Part shown: positions 42,439 to 51,096 of the stretch, one piece after another
How positions within the stretch are numbered: the first letter of the stretch is position 1
How the letters are laid out: every line of letters starts with the position of its first letter
Assembly (NCBI GenBank): GCA_051201605.1
Contig: CP179201.1
Span: forward strand, 3,038,001-3,102,000
Direction: 5' to 3'
Source of the DNA: CABZJG01 sp902512685
Lineage (GTDB): Bacteria > Pseudomonadota > Alphaproteobacteria > Rhodobacterales > Rhodobacteraceae
Length of the DNA stretch: 64,000 nucleotides
The notes under the pieces: generated by a model
Told to the model about the DNA's origin: nothing
Databases searched by the model: none
What the model saw: the letters and a program-made list of their open reading frames with translations, nothing else
Made by a program: the position numbers and the translations under genes

Positions 42439-44052
42439 ATGATCACCCGCGCCCATACCGTGACCTTTGAAGGTATGGAGCCGCGCGAGGTGGATGTGGA
42501 ATGTGCCATCAGCCCCGGCTTGCCGGGTTTTACCATTGTCGGATTGCCCGACAAAGCCGTCAGCGAAGCCCGCGAGCGTATTCGCGCTGTGCTCAATGAT
42601 CTGTCTTTGGCTCTTCCGGCCAAAAAAATCACCATAAACCTCACCCCTGCGGATTTGCCCAAAACCGGATCCCATTTTGATCTTGCGATCGCGCTTGTGC
42701 TTTTGGCCGCGCTTGAAGTGGTGCCGCGCGATGCGGTCGGCGAAGCGATTGCCATCGGCGAGCTGTCTTTGGATGGCCGGCTCAACCCGGTGATCGGCGC
42801 GCTTCCTGCCGCGCTTAAAGCAGCCGAATTGGGCAAGGCGCTCTACTGCCCTGCAGCCTGCGGCGCCGAGGCCGCTTGGGTCGAAGCGGCCAAGGTGATC
42901 GCCGCGCCAAACCTGTTGCAAATGATCCACCATCTCAGCGGGCTGCGCCCGATTGAGCCGGCCCAGCCGGGCGAAATGACCCCTTTGCATTCAGGCCCCG
43001 ATCTGCGCGAGGTCAAAGGCCAAGAGCGGGCCAAGCGCGCGCTTGAAATTGCGGCGGCAGGACGCCACCATCTGATGATGGTCGGCCCGCCCGCGTCCGG
43101 AAAATCAATGCTGGCGGCGCGGTTGCCCGGGATTTTGCCGCCCCTGTCGCCAGTGGAAGCGTTGGAAACCTCGATGGTCTATTCGCTGGCTGGCCTGACC
43201 CAAGATGGCGGGATCAGCCGCCAAAGACCGTTTCGCGAACCGCATCATACTGCCTCAACCGCTGCCATTGTGGGCGGCGGGCGCAGTGCAAAGCCGGGGG
43301 AAATTTCGCTTGCGCACAACGGCGTTCTGTTCATGGATGAATTTCCAGAATTTCCCAGCAACCTTTTGGAAACCTTGCGCCAGCCGATTGAAACCGGCAG
43401 TGTGATGATTGCGCGTGCCAATGCCCATGTAAAATATCCCTGCCGCTTTATGCTGATCGCTGCGGCCAATCCTTGCAAATGTGGCCATCTCAGCGATCCG
43501 AACCGCGCTTGCGGGCGCGCCCCGATTTGCGGGGCAGATTATCTTGGGCGGATTTCCGGACCGCTCATGGACCGCTTTGATTTGCGGCTTGATGTGCCGC
43601 CGGTGTCGTTTCACGATCTTGATCTGCCCGCCAGTGGGGATAGCTCGGCCGTGGTGGCCGCGCGCGTGAATGCGGCGCGGGCGCGGCAAACCAAAAGGTA
43701 CGAAACCCATGCAATGATCCGCACCAATGCTGATGCCGGCGGCGAGGCTTTGGATGCAGCGCTTCAACTTGCGCCGGATGCACAGCAGCTTTTGCGCACC
43801 GTCGCCGAGCGGTTTCAACTGTCTGCGCGCGGCTATCATCGGGTGCGCCGAGTGGCGCGCACAATCGCCGATCTGGCGGCCAGCGATCAGGTCTGCAAAT
43901 CGCATCTGGCAGAAGCTGTCAGCTATCGCCTTGGGCCGCAAGGCGGGCCGCAATCCAATCAGAAATCTGCACCAAAGTGGCATCAGCCTCGGGCAGAAGG
44001 CCCTGAAATAGGGGCCAGACATGCGGCAAACCTTGCGCGACGTCACAGCTGA
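42439..44052 (+). CDS. YifB/ComM-type Mg-chelatase-like AAA ATPase
   Basis: A 537-residue ATPase of the ComM/YifB family; ComM is a branch-migration helicase in natural transformation. It has the N-terminal ChlI-like domain (ITRAHTVTFEGMEP to about 180), Walker A GPPASGKSMLAARLPG near 216, Walker B GVLFMDEFPEF near 297, and a zinc-like cluster in ANPCKCGHL. Family members usually end shortly after ALSYR (here AVSYR near 495); the extra 40 residues run through the 3' end of the convergent hydrolase gene, overlapping it by 134 bases. Confidence 0.88.
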   Translation: MITRAHTVTFEGMEPREVDVECAISPGLPGFTIVGLPDKAVSEARERIRAVLNDLSLALPAKKITINLTPADLPKTGSHFDLAIALVLLAALEVVPRDAVGEAIAIGELSLDGRLNPVIGALPAALKAAELGKALYCPAACGAEAAWVEAAKVIAAPNLLQMIHHLSGLRPIEPAQPGEMTPLHSGPDLREVKGQERAKRALEIAAAGRHHLMMVGPPASGKSMLAARLPGILPPLSPVEALETSMVYSLAGLTQDGGISRQRPFREPHHTASTAAIVGGGRSAKPGEISLAHNGVLFMDEFPEFPSNLLETLRQPIETGSVMIARANAHVKYPCRFMLIAAANPCKCGHLSDPNRACGRAPICGADYLGRISGPLMDRFDLRLDVPPVSFHDLDLPASGDSSAVVAARVNAARARQTKRYETHAMIRTNADAGGEALDAALQLAPDAQQLLRTVAERFQLSARGYHRVRRVARTIADLAASDQVCKSHLAEAVSYRLGPQGGPQSNQKSAPKWHQPRAEGPEIGARHAANLARRHS

Positions 44053-44842
44053 CGTCGACACCGCATTGGCGCAATATTTCAGCCATTCGCAGGGTATCAT
44101 CCAGCAAAATCTCGCTGTCTCCTACAGTGAAGTAGACCGGCGGCGCGCCGGTAAAATCGCAAAACAGCGGCGAGGCGCGCGGGTCTGTTGCATCGTTTTC
44201 CCCAAGGTACATCCCAACCAACTCACTTGCCCTTTCAGCCGGAAGCAGCACTTCTTTTTCCGCATTAAAAGCCCAGCTTTTCCCCGAAAATGTCAGATCG
44301 GTTAAGGGGGAAAGGCAAAACACTCCAGCCGGCAAAGGCTGCCCGTCAGCGATCAGCACATGCAGCAAGGCAAGGGCTAAACCGCCGCCGGCACTGTCGC
44401 CGCCAAGGATGATTTGATCGGCGCTATAGCCCTGCTCAAAAAGGTCTTGATAGGCAGCCAGCGCGTCATCTAATCCGGCCGGAAACGGATGTTCGGGCGC
44501 CAGCCGGTAACGCGGCAGACAGGCCATGGCTCCGCTCAGTTGAGCAAGCTTGGCCAACATTGCGCCGTGCGTTTCGGGCGAGCCAAATATAAATGCACCG
44601 CCGTGCAGATAAAGAATGACTGAATTGGCATTAGGGTTTTCTGGGGTGATCCAAAGCGCTTTTCTTGGGCCAGATGGCGTGGCAAAACTGCGCCCCGTAA
44701 ATGTCACCCCGCGCGGCGGCCGAAACCAAAACCGCGCCATCTTTTCAAATCTTTCGCGCAAATCCAGCGGATCGGCTTGGCGCAAATAGGGTTTTTCAGA
44801 CCACCGCAGCGCAAAGTTTAAAATCCGCCGCCGCAGGGACAT
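43919..44842 (-). CDS. Alpha/beta hydrolase (hormone-sensitive lipase-like)
   Basis: A 307-residue esterase with HGGAFIFGS near 78 (oxyanion HGG), the nucleophile elbow GDSAGGGLALAL near 145, and a C-terminal Asp and His in the GDSEILLDD and GLPHVWPLF segments, the catalytic set of the HSL family. ATG 44842 follows the gshB stop by one base, so the two are likely cotranscribed; the upstream part of the open frame is the gshB strand. Acts on short acyl esters; exact substrate unknown. Confidence 0.86.
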   Translation of the reverse strand: MSLRRRILNFALRWSEKPYLRQADPLDLRERFEKMARFWFRPPRGVTFTGRSFATPSGPRKALWITPENPNANSVILYLHGGAFIFGSPETHGAMLAKLAQLSGAMACLPRYRLAPEHPFPAGLDDALAAYQDLFEQGYSADQIILGGDSAGGGLALALLHVLIADGQPLPAGVFCLSPLTDLTFSGKSWAFNAEKEVLLPAERASELVGMYLGENDATDPRASPLFCDFTGAPPVYFTVGDSEILLDDTLRMAEILRQCGVDVSCDVAQGLPHVWPLFQGLLPEADATLVQISDWIAARLAAQGDS

Positions 44843-44843
44843 G

Positions 44844-45779
44844 TTATGCCCTCTTGCTTTCGATCGCCTGCCAGATCTTTTCCGCCACATTGATCCCGTC
44901 AAAGCGCTCAAGCTCTTGTATCCCTGTAGGCGATGTGACGTTGATCTCGGTCAGATATTCACCGATCACATCAATGCCGACAAAAATCTGCCCCTTTTCG
45001 CGCAGCAGCGGGCCAATGGCGCGGCAAATTTCATGATCGCGCGCGCTCAGCTCAATCTTTTCCGGCCGCCCGCCCACATGCATGTTTGAGCGGGTTTCCC
45101 CGGCCGCCGGCACGCGGTTGATCGCCCCAACCGGTTCGCCATCGACCAAAATGACCCGTTTATCGCCCTTACTGACCGCAGGCAGATATTTTTGCGCAAT
45201 CAGCGGCTCTCGGGAAAATCCGGTAAAGAGCTCATGCAGGGATGCCAGATTGCGGTCATTTTGATCCAATCGAAACACCCCGGCGCCGCCATTTCCATAA
45301 AGCGGTTTGACGATGATGTCGCCGTGCTTTTCTTTAAACGTTCTTATGGTTTTCAAATCGCGCGCGATAGTTGTCGGCGGCGTCAGTTCCGGAAATTCCA
45401 GCACCAACAGTTTTTCGGGGTAATTGCGCACCCAAAACGGGTCATTGACCACAAGAGTTTTGGGATGCACCCGATCCAGCAAATGCGTGGTGGTGATGTA
45501 ATGCATATCAAAAGGCGGGTCCTGACGCAGCCAGATTAAATCGAACGCGGCCAGATCCACCTCTTGCTCATCGCCCAGAAGCGCGTGATCGCCCACAACC
45601 CTTTGCACTTTTAGTGGCCATCCGCGTGCGGTCAGGCGGCCTTCTTGATACGCCAGCTGGTCCGGGGTGTAGTAAAACAGCTCATGTCCGCGCGCCTGCG
45701 CCTCTTCGGCAAGTCGGAATGTGCTGTCCGCTGCAATGTCTATCGGCCCGATTGGATCCATCTGAAATGCGATTTTCAA
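44844..45779 (-). CDS. gshB: Glutathione synthetase
   Basis: Joins gamma-glutamylcysteine and glycine with ATP to glutathione. The 311 residues show MDPIGPIDIAADSTFRLAEEAQ at the start, NDPFWVRNYPEKLLVLEF near 111, and the ATP-grasp KPLYGNGGAGVFR near 157. The start codon is TTG at 45779 with AGAGG upstream; a nearby ATG is in another frame. Coupled to the esterase gene that follows. Confidence 0.94.
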   Translation of the reverse strand: MKIAFQMDPIGPIDIAADSTFRLAEEAQARGHELFYYTPDQLAYQEGRLTARGWPLKVQRVVGDHALLGDEQEVDLAAFDLIWLRQDPPFDMHYITTTHLLDRVHPKTLVVNDPFWVRNYPEKLLVLEFPELTPPTTIARDLKTIRTFKEKHGDIIVKPLYGNGGAGVFRLDQNDRNLASLHELFTGFSREPLIAQKYLPAVSKGDKRVILVDGEPVGAINRVPAAGETRSNMHVGGRPEKIELSARDHEICRAIGPLLREKGQIFVGIDVIGEYLTEINVTSPTGIQELERFDGINVAEKIWQAIESKRA

Positions 45780-45856
45780 AACATACCTCTTTACGTTGAC
45801 TTGCCTTTAAATGGCCAACCGCCGCGGCAATAGCAATAGGCGAGCGGCGACAATCC

Positions 45857-46267
45857 TTAATCATTGTAAAGCGCATTTTCCAAGATTTCCACACCGGCCT
45901 CGGCATTCACCAGCGCCAGATCAAAGCGCATCGCACAAAGTTGGCCTTGGGCAAATGTTTGGCAGAATTCTTCGGCGGTTTGAAACATCCTTTGAATTTG
46001 ACTGCGGTTTAACCGACTGGCGGCTGAGGCATGATCCCGCGCCCGCTTGACCTCGACAAAAACCCATCCCTCGCCGTGAAACAAAATTAAATCAATCTCG
46101 CCCCCCGCACCGCGCCAACGGGTGTGTTTGAGTTGATAGCCGCGTTTTTGATAGTGCGCAGCAACCTGTTGCTCGGCCGTAAGGCCGTCAAGATAGGCAT
46201 GTTTACCGGTCTTCTTCCTTATCAAATTCCAGCGCCATCTGATAAATTTTACGTTTTGGCAGCCCAT
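45857..46267 (-). CDS. YraN family endonuclease-like protein
   Basis: A UPF0102/YraN protein of about 136 residues with an endonuclease-like fold. GEIDLILFHGEGWVFVEVKRAR in its middle carries the EID and EVK motif of restriction-enzyme-like nucleases. The start is uncertain: ATG 46267 lies well inside rsmI, while a TTG at 46225 would give a shorter N-terminus. It follows rsmI, a common arrangement in proteobacteria. Activity not established. Confidence 0.75.
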   Translation of the reverse strand: MGCQNVKFIRWRWNLIRKKTGKHAYLDGLTAEQQVAAHYQKRGYQLKHTRWRGAGGEIDLILFHGEGWVFVEVKRARDHASAASRLNRSQIQRMFQTAEEFCQTFAQGQLCAMRFDLALVNAEAGVEILENALYND

Positions 46268-47069
46268 AAGCCTGGGCCACGGTTTCGGAGGCATCGCGCA
46301 CACTCATGCTTTGCAGCGCGCGGCGCAAGGCTGAGACTATGTCTTCTTGGTTAACAGACCCTGAAGCTGCACGATCGATAAGCACCACAACTTCACCTTT
46401 AAGCGTTAAAGAGCCGGTCCGCTCCACAAGCTCGGCAAGTGTGCCGCGCTGAACCTCTTCAAATTTTTTGGTGAGCTCGCGGCAATAAGCAGCGTTGCGC
46501 TCAGCGCCGAGCACCTCGGCTGCATCGCCAAGCATGGCGGCCAAACGCTTGGGCGATTCGTAAAACACCAAGGTAGCGGGCACATCGCCCAAAGCTTGCA
46601 ATTGGCTGCGCCGCGCAGTTTTTGTATTGGGCAAAAACCCCGCAAACAAAAACCGATCAGTTGGCAGACCGGCCAGAGTGAGCGCCGCAAGCGCCGCAGA
46701 TGGCCCCGGCGCTGTGGTCACCAAATGGCCCTTGCCTGCTGCCTCGCGTGCAAGATCAAATCCGGGATCAGCAATCATCGGGGTGCCGGCCTCTGATGCA
46801 TAGGCCACTGATTTTCCAGTTCCCAACTGCTCAAGCAGTCTTGGGCGCATGGTCTTGCCATTGTGGTCATGATAGGCAAGAAGCGGTCGATTGCCCATAG
46901 CAATGCCATGAATATCCATCAATTTGCGCATGCTGCGCGTGTCTTCGGCTGCGATCACATCGGCGTTTGCCAAGATGTCCAAGGCGCGCAAAGTGATATC
47001 GCGAGCGGTGCCGATAGGGGTTGCAACAAAATACAAACCCGGCGCTAATTTGACTGTTTTGTGATTCAC
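46203..47069 (-). CDS. rsmI: 16S rRNA (cytidine(1402)-2'-O)-methyltransferase
   Basis: Methylates the 2'-OH of C1402 in 16S rRNA using SAM. The 288 residues show LYFVATPIGTARDITLRALDIL near 12, AAEDTRSMRKLM near 40, SEAGTPMIADPG near 92 and TLVFYESPKRL near 163. Divergent from the LpoA-like lipoprotein gene and followed by yraN, whose start lies within its 3' part. Confidence 0.96.
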   Translation of the reverse strand: MNHKTVKLAPGLYFVATPIGTARDITLRALDILANADVIAAEDTRSMRKLMDIHGIAMGNRPLLAYHDHNGKTMRPRLLEQLGTGKSVAYASEAGTPMIADPGFDLAREAAGKGHLVTTAPGPSAALAALTLAGLPTDRFLFAGFLPNTKTARRSQLQALGDVPATLVFYESPKRLAAMLGDAAEVLGAERNAAYCRELTKKFEEVQRGTLAELVERTGSLTLKGEVVVLIDRAASGSVNQEDIVSALRRALQSMSVRDASETVAQAYGLPKRKIYQMALEFDKEEDR

Positions 47070-47150
47070 ATATAAACCCGCTTTTTTGAGCTTTATTATC
47101 GCGTTTTGAAAGTGGCTGTGCTACAGCCGTCCGTGACGGAGTTTGTACCT

Positions 47151-48323
47151 ATGATTGACATTATTTCACGTAACTGCAAGCGATTGCGCGCCTTTGGCAT
47201 CATTTCTTTGGGTTTTTTCCTGATTGCATGCGACATTGAAACAAGCAAGTTAACCGATGGCCAGGGCGGATACTTTGCCGAGCCAGTGCCTGTGGCCTTA
47301 TTGATCCCAAGCAGCGCCGAGGCCACAGCGCCCATCGCTGCTAGTTTGGAGAACGCCGCCCGCTTAGCGGTTGCCGACCTTGACAAAATAAAAATTGATC
47401 TTCGGGTTTATGATACCGCCGGCAATGCCGATATAGCGGCGCGTCAGGCACAAATAGCCGTCAAAGAGGGGGCCAAAATTATCGTTGGGCCACTTTATGG
47501 AGGGGCAGCGAATGCCGCCGGTTTGGCCGTGGCTGACAAAAAGGTAAATATCCTAAGCTTCTCAAACAACAATGCGATTGCAGGCGGCAATGTTTTCGTT
47601 CTTGGGAAAACCTTTGACAACACCGCGAAGCGGATTGTTGAATTTGCCGCTTCTCAGGGCAAAATGCGGGCAATCATTGTGCACCCCAATAATGTCGAGG
47701 GCAGCTTTGGCAGATTGGCAATCGAGCGCGCAGCAATGGATACTTCTCTTGAAATTGTTGCCACCCAAAGCTTTGAATTTTCCCAAGAGGGCGTTGTGAA
47801 TGCTGTGCCGTTGATTCGCGCAGCTGTTGAGATCGAGGAAGCGGATTTGATCTTTTTAACCTCAACCACAGCCGGGGCGCTTGGGCTTTTGGTGCAAATG
47901 CTGCCCGAAGCCGGCGTGCAACCTGATAAGGTACAATTTGCCGGTCTGGCACGCTGGGATGTGCCGGCCCAGAACCTGGCTTTGCCCGGGGTTCAGGGGG
48001 GCTGGTTTGCCCTGCCCGACTATCGAAAAGCCGAACGGTTTTCGGCACGTTACAAAGAAGCCTATGGCACGCAGCCGCATCAGCTTGCAGGGCTGGCCTA
48101 TGATGGTATTGCAGCTGTCGGAGCGCTGTTGATGACGGGGCAAAGCGATAAGTTCAACCGCTCATCTTTGACCCAATCGGCCGGTTTCGAAGGAATTGAT
48201 GGCATTTTCCGGCTCACCAGCGAAGGCACTAATGAACGCGGATTGGCCATTGCCAAAGTCTTTAACAAGCGGGTGGTGATCCTTGACCCGGCCCCAAGCG
48301 CCTTTGACTTCCTTAGTTTCTGA
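47151..48323 (+). CDS. LpoA-like lipoprotein with periplasmic binding fold
   Basis: A 390-residue predicted lipoprotein. The signal ends with LIAC, giving Cys27 as lipid site, followed by Asp28 at position +2, which in enterobacteria keeps lipoproteins in the inner membrane. Residues 45-385 form a bilobed periplasmic binding domain (VPVALLIPSSAEATAPIA, GPLYGGAANAAG, FAGLARWDVP), as in LpoA-type penicillin-binding protein activators and branched-chain amino-acid binders. ATG 47151 has GGAG upstream. The end overlaps glnD by 41 bases; yet the two functions are unrelated. Confidence 0.75.
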   Translation: MIDIISRNCKRLRAFGIISLGFFLIACDIETSKLTDGQGGYFAEPVPVALLIPSSAEATAPIAASLENAARLAVADLDKIKIDLRVYDTAGNADIAARQAQIAVKEGAKIIVGPLYGGAANAAGLAVADKKVNILSFSNNNAIAGGNVFVLGKTFDNTAKRIVEFAASQGKMRAIIVHPNNVEGSFGRLAIERAAMDTSLEIVATQSFEFSQEGVVNAVPLIRAAVEIEEADLIFLTSTTAGALGLLVQMLPEAGVQPDKVQFAGLARWDVPAQNLALPGVQGGWFALPDYRKAERFSARYKEAYGTQPHQLAGLAYDGIAAVGALLMTGQSDKFNRSSLTQSAGFEGIDGIFRLTSEGTNERGLAIAKVFNKRVVILDPAPSAFDFLSF

Positions 48324-51096
48324 TCGCTATCGCATTAAGGTTGCGCAGCAGGGCGTGCAGCTGATCTGTGATCCAGATCAGATATTTGATATTCAGGCGG
48401 CCGGCGAAATCCTGGCCGAGGCGGTCGAAACCGCAAAAACTTCTAAAAGCTTGCGTGAGCGGATGGTAAAAGATCTGCGCGCGCGACAAAAATTCGGCAT
48501 GGCCGAGATTGCAAAGGCTTTTGAGAAAACCCCTGCCGCTGCGCATCAAATGACCAGATCCCAGACATACTTGACCGATTGTCTAGTGCATACTGTTTGG
48601 AAAATTGCCACCCATTGGCTTCATCCTTTGCCCAACCCAACAGAGGGCGAGCGGCTATCCGTTATTGCGGTTGGAGGCTATGGCCGCGGTGAAATGGCGC
48701 CGTTTTCAGATGTCGATCTGCTTTTTTTGACGCCGTATAAATTGACCCCCTGGGCGGAAAGCGTGATTGAAAGCATGCTATATATGCTGTGGGATCTAAA
48801 ATTAAAAATCGGCCACGCATCGCGCACGGTCAAAGACTGTCTGCGGCTTGGAAAAGATGATTATACCATTCGGACAGCCATGTTGGAAAATCGCCGTATA
48901 TGCGGCGATGAGGCCTTAAGCAGCGAGCTGAACTCGCGGCTATGGTCAGATTTGTTTTCCGGAAGCGAGCGTGAATTTATCGATGCCAAGCTGCAAGAAC
49001 GCGGCGCGCGGCATCTTAAACAGGGCGGCCAGCGCTATATGGTCGAGCCCAATGTCAAAGAGGGCAAAGGCGGGCTGCGCGATCTACAATCGCTCTATTG
49101 GATTGCAAAATATGTGCACCACGCAGACTCGGCCGCGGATTTGGTCGAACTGGGTGTCTTTCGCCCCGAAGAGTATCAGAAGTTTAGACGTGCAGAAGGC
49201 TTTTTATGGGCGGTTCGAAGCCATCTTCATTTCATCGCCGGCCGTGCAGCCGACCAGCTGAGCTTTGACCTGCAAGTTGAGGTGGCCGAGCGCATGGGCT
49301 ACCGCGACCGCGCTGGCCGGCGCGGCGTTGAAATTTTCATGCAAGAGTATTTTCGCCACGCCACAGGCGTCGGCGAGCTCACGCGGATTTTTCTAACCGC
49401 GCTAGAGGCCAGTCACGCCAAAGCAGAGCCACTGCTGGATCGCATCTTTCGCCGCCGGCCAACAGTACGGGCAGATTATCAAGTGGTGCACAACCGGCTT
49501 TCGATCAAAACGCCAGATGCATTTTTGCAAAATCCGCTTAATCTTTTACGCCTGTTTCAAGAAGCTCTGCGCACAGGCCTGCTGATCCACCCGGATGCGA
49601 TGCGGCTGGTATCGGCAAATTTGCACCTGATTGATAATAAGATGCGCAAAGATAGTGAGGCCCAGCAAATATTTGTCGATTTGCTACTGCGCCATGGCAA
49701 CCCAGAGCGCGCCCTTCGGCGGATGAACGAACTTGGGGTGCTGGCGGCTTTTATTCCCGAGTTTGAGCCCATTGTCGCAATGATGCAGTTCAATATGTAC
49801 CACAGCTACACTGTGGATGAGCATACGATACAGTGTATCCGAAATCTGGCCCAGATCGAACGCGAAGAACTGCTCGAAGAGCTGCCGGTTGCAAGCTCAA
49901 TCCTGAAGCAAGGGATCAACCGGAAAGTTATTTATATTGCTCTTTTGCTGCATGATATTGGCAAGGGGCAAAATGAAGACCATTCAGTTCTGGGGGCAAA
50001 AATCACCCGTAAAGTTGCCCCGCGTTTGGGACTTGGAAAATCTGATGTGGACACCGCCGAATGGCTGGTGCGCTATCACCTGTTGATGTCCGACATGGCG
50101 CAAAAACGCGATATTGCCGATCCGCGCACAGTGCGCGACTTTGCCAAAGCAGTGCAAACGGTAAAACGTTTGGATTTGCTAACGGTTTTGACTGTATGTG
50201 ACATCCGCGGCGTTGGCCCCGATACGTGGAACAACTGGAAAGCGGCACTGATCCGGGCGCTTTACCGGCAAACCCGACGCGCATTGGAAACCGGTCAAGA
50301 AGCGCTTAACCGCGAAACGCGCGGCACAGAGGCCAAACAAAACCTGCGTGCTGCGCTGCCGAGCTGGAGCGCCAAAGACCTCAAAACCGAAACCGGCCGG
50401 CATTATCCGCCGTATTGGCAGGGTCTGCATGTGACCGCCCATGCGGTGTTTGCCCAACTCCTGAAAAATATCGGTGAAGATGAAATTCGCATTGATCTTC
50501 ACCCCGATACCGACCGTGATGCCACCCGGGTGTGCTTTGCTCTGGTCGATCATCCCGGGATATTTTCCCGTTTGGCGGGGGCCTTGGCGCTTCTGGGTGC
50601 CAATGTGGTAGATGCCCGCAGTTACACTTCAAAAGACGGCTACGCCACCGCTGCGTTCTGGATACAAGACGCCGAAGGGCATCCCTATGACGCGGCCCGA
50701 TTGCCGCGCTTGCAGCAGATCATCGAAAAAACGCTCAAAGGCGAGGTTGTGGCCCGCGATGCGATCAAAGACAAAGATAAGATTAAAAAACGCGAACGCG
50801 CCTTTAAAGTGCCCACCTCGATCACTTTTGATAACGAGGGCTCGGAAATTTATACCATTATCGAGGTCGACACCCGTGATCGGCCGGGGCTGCTTTTTGA
50901 TCTGACGCGAACATTGGCAAATGCAAATGTCTATATCAATTCAGCGGTCATTGCGACTTACGGCGAACAGGTGGTCGACAGCTTTTATGTCAAGGACATG
51001 TTTGGCCTAAAGTTCCACAGTACCGGTAAACAGCAGTCGCTTGAGCGCAAGTTACGCGAAGCCATAGAAAGCGGCGCCCAGAGGGCTGCGCGATGA
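48283..51096 (+). CDS. glnD: Bifunctional PII uridylyltransferase/uridylyl-removing enzyme
   Basis: Senses glutamine and adds or removes UMP on PII protein. The 937 residues have the nucleotidyltransferase GGYGRGEMAPFSDVDLLFL near 128, an HD domain LLHDIGKGQNEDHS near 553, and two C-terminal ACT domains. The start is a TTG at 48283 inside the preceding gene; no closer ATG gives a complete N-terminus. murJ starts in its stop (ATGA). No PII gene in the window. Confidence 0.94.
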   Translation: MTRPQAPLTSLVSDRYRIKVAQQGVQLICDPDQIFDIQAAGEILAEAVETAKTSKSLRERMVKDLRARQKFGMAEIAKAFEKTPAAAHQMTRSQTYLTDCLVHTVWKIATHWLHPLPNPTEGERLSVIAVGGYGRGEMAPFSDVDLLFLTPYKLTPWAESVIESMLYMLWDLKLKIGHASRTVKDCLRLGKDDYTIRTAMLENRRICGDEALSSELNSRLWSDLFSGSEREFIDAKLQERGARHLKQGGQRYMVEPNVKEGKGGLRDLQSLYWIAKYVHHADSAADLVELGVFRPEEYQKFRRAEGFLWAVRSHLHFIAGRAADQLSFDLQVEVAERMGYRDRAGRRGVEIFMQEYFRHATGVGELTRIFLTALEASHAKAEPLLDRIFRRRPTVRADYQVVHNRLSIKTPDAFLQNPLNLLRLFQEALRTGLLIHPDAMRLVSANLHLIDNKMRKDSEAQQIFVDLLLRHGNPERALRRMNELGVLAAFIPEFEPIVAMMQFNMYHSYTVDEHTIQCIRNLAQIEREELLEELPVASSILKQGINRKVIYIALLLHDIGKGQNEDHSVLGAKITRKVAPRLGLGKSDVDTAEWLVRYHLLMSDMAQKRDIADPRTVRDFAKAVQTVKRLDLLTVLTVCDIRGVGPDTWNNWKAALIRALYRQTRRALETGQEALNRETRGTEAKQNLRAALPSWSAKDLKTETGRHYPPYWQGLHVTAHAVFAQLLKNIGEDEIRIDLHPDTDRDATRVCFALVDHPGIFSRLAGALALLGANVVDARSYTSKDGYATAAFWIQDAEGHPYDAARLPRLQQIIEKTLKGEVVARDAIKDKDKIKKRERAFKVPTSITFDNEGSEIYTIIEVDTRDRPGLLFDLTRTLANANVYINSAVIATYGEQVVDSFYVKDMFGLKFHSTGKQQSLERKLREAIESGAQRAAR

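Noticed and set aside
43255..44100. 281-residue open frame on the minus strand opposite yifB
   Set aside because: It is the antisense shadow of the yifB coding strand and has no family motifs; the real minus-strand gene in the area ends at 43919.
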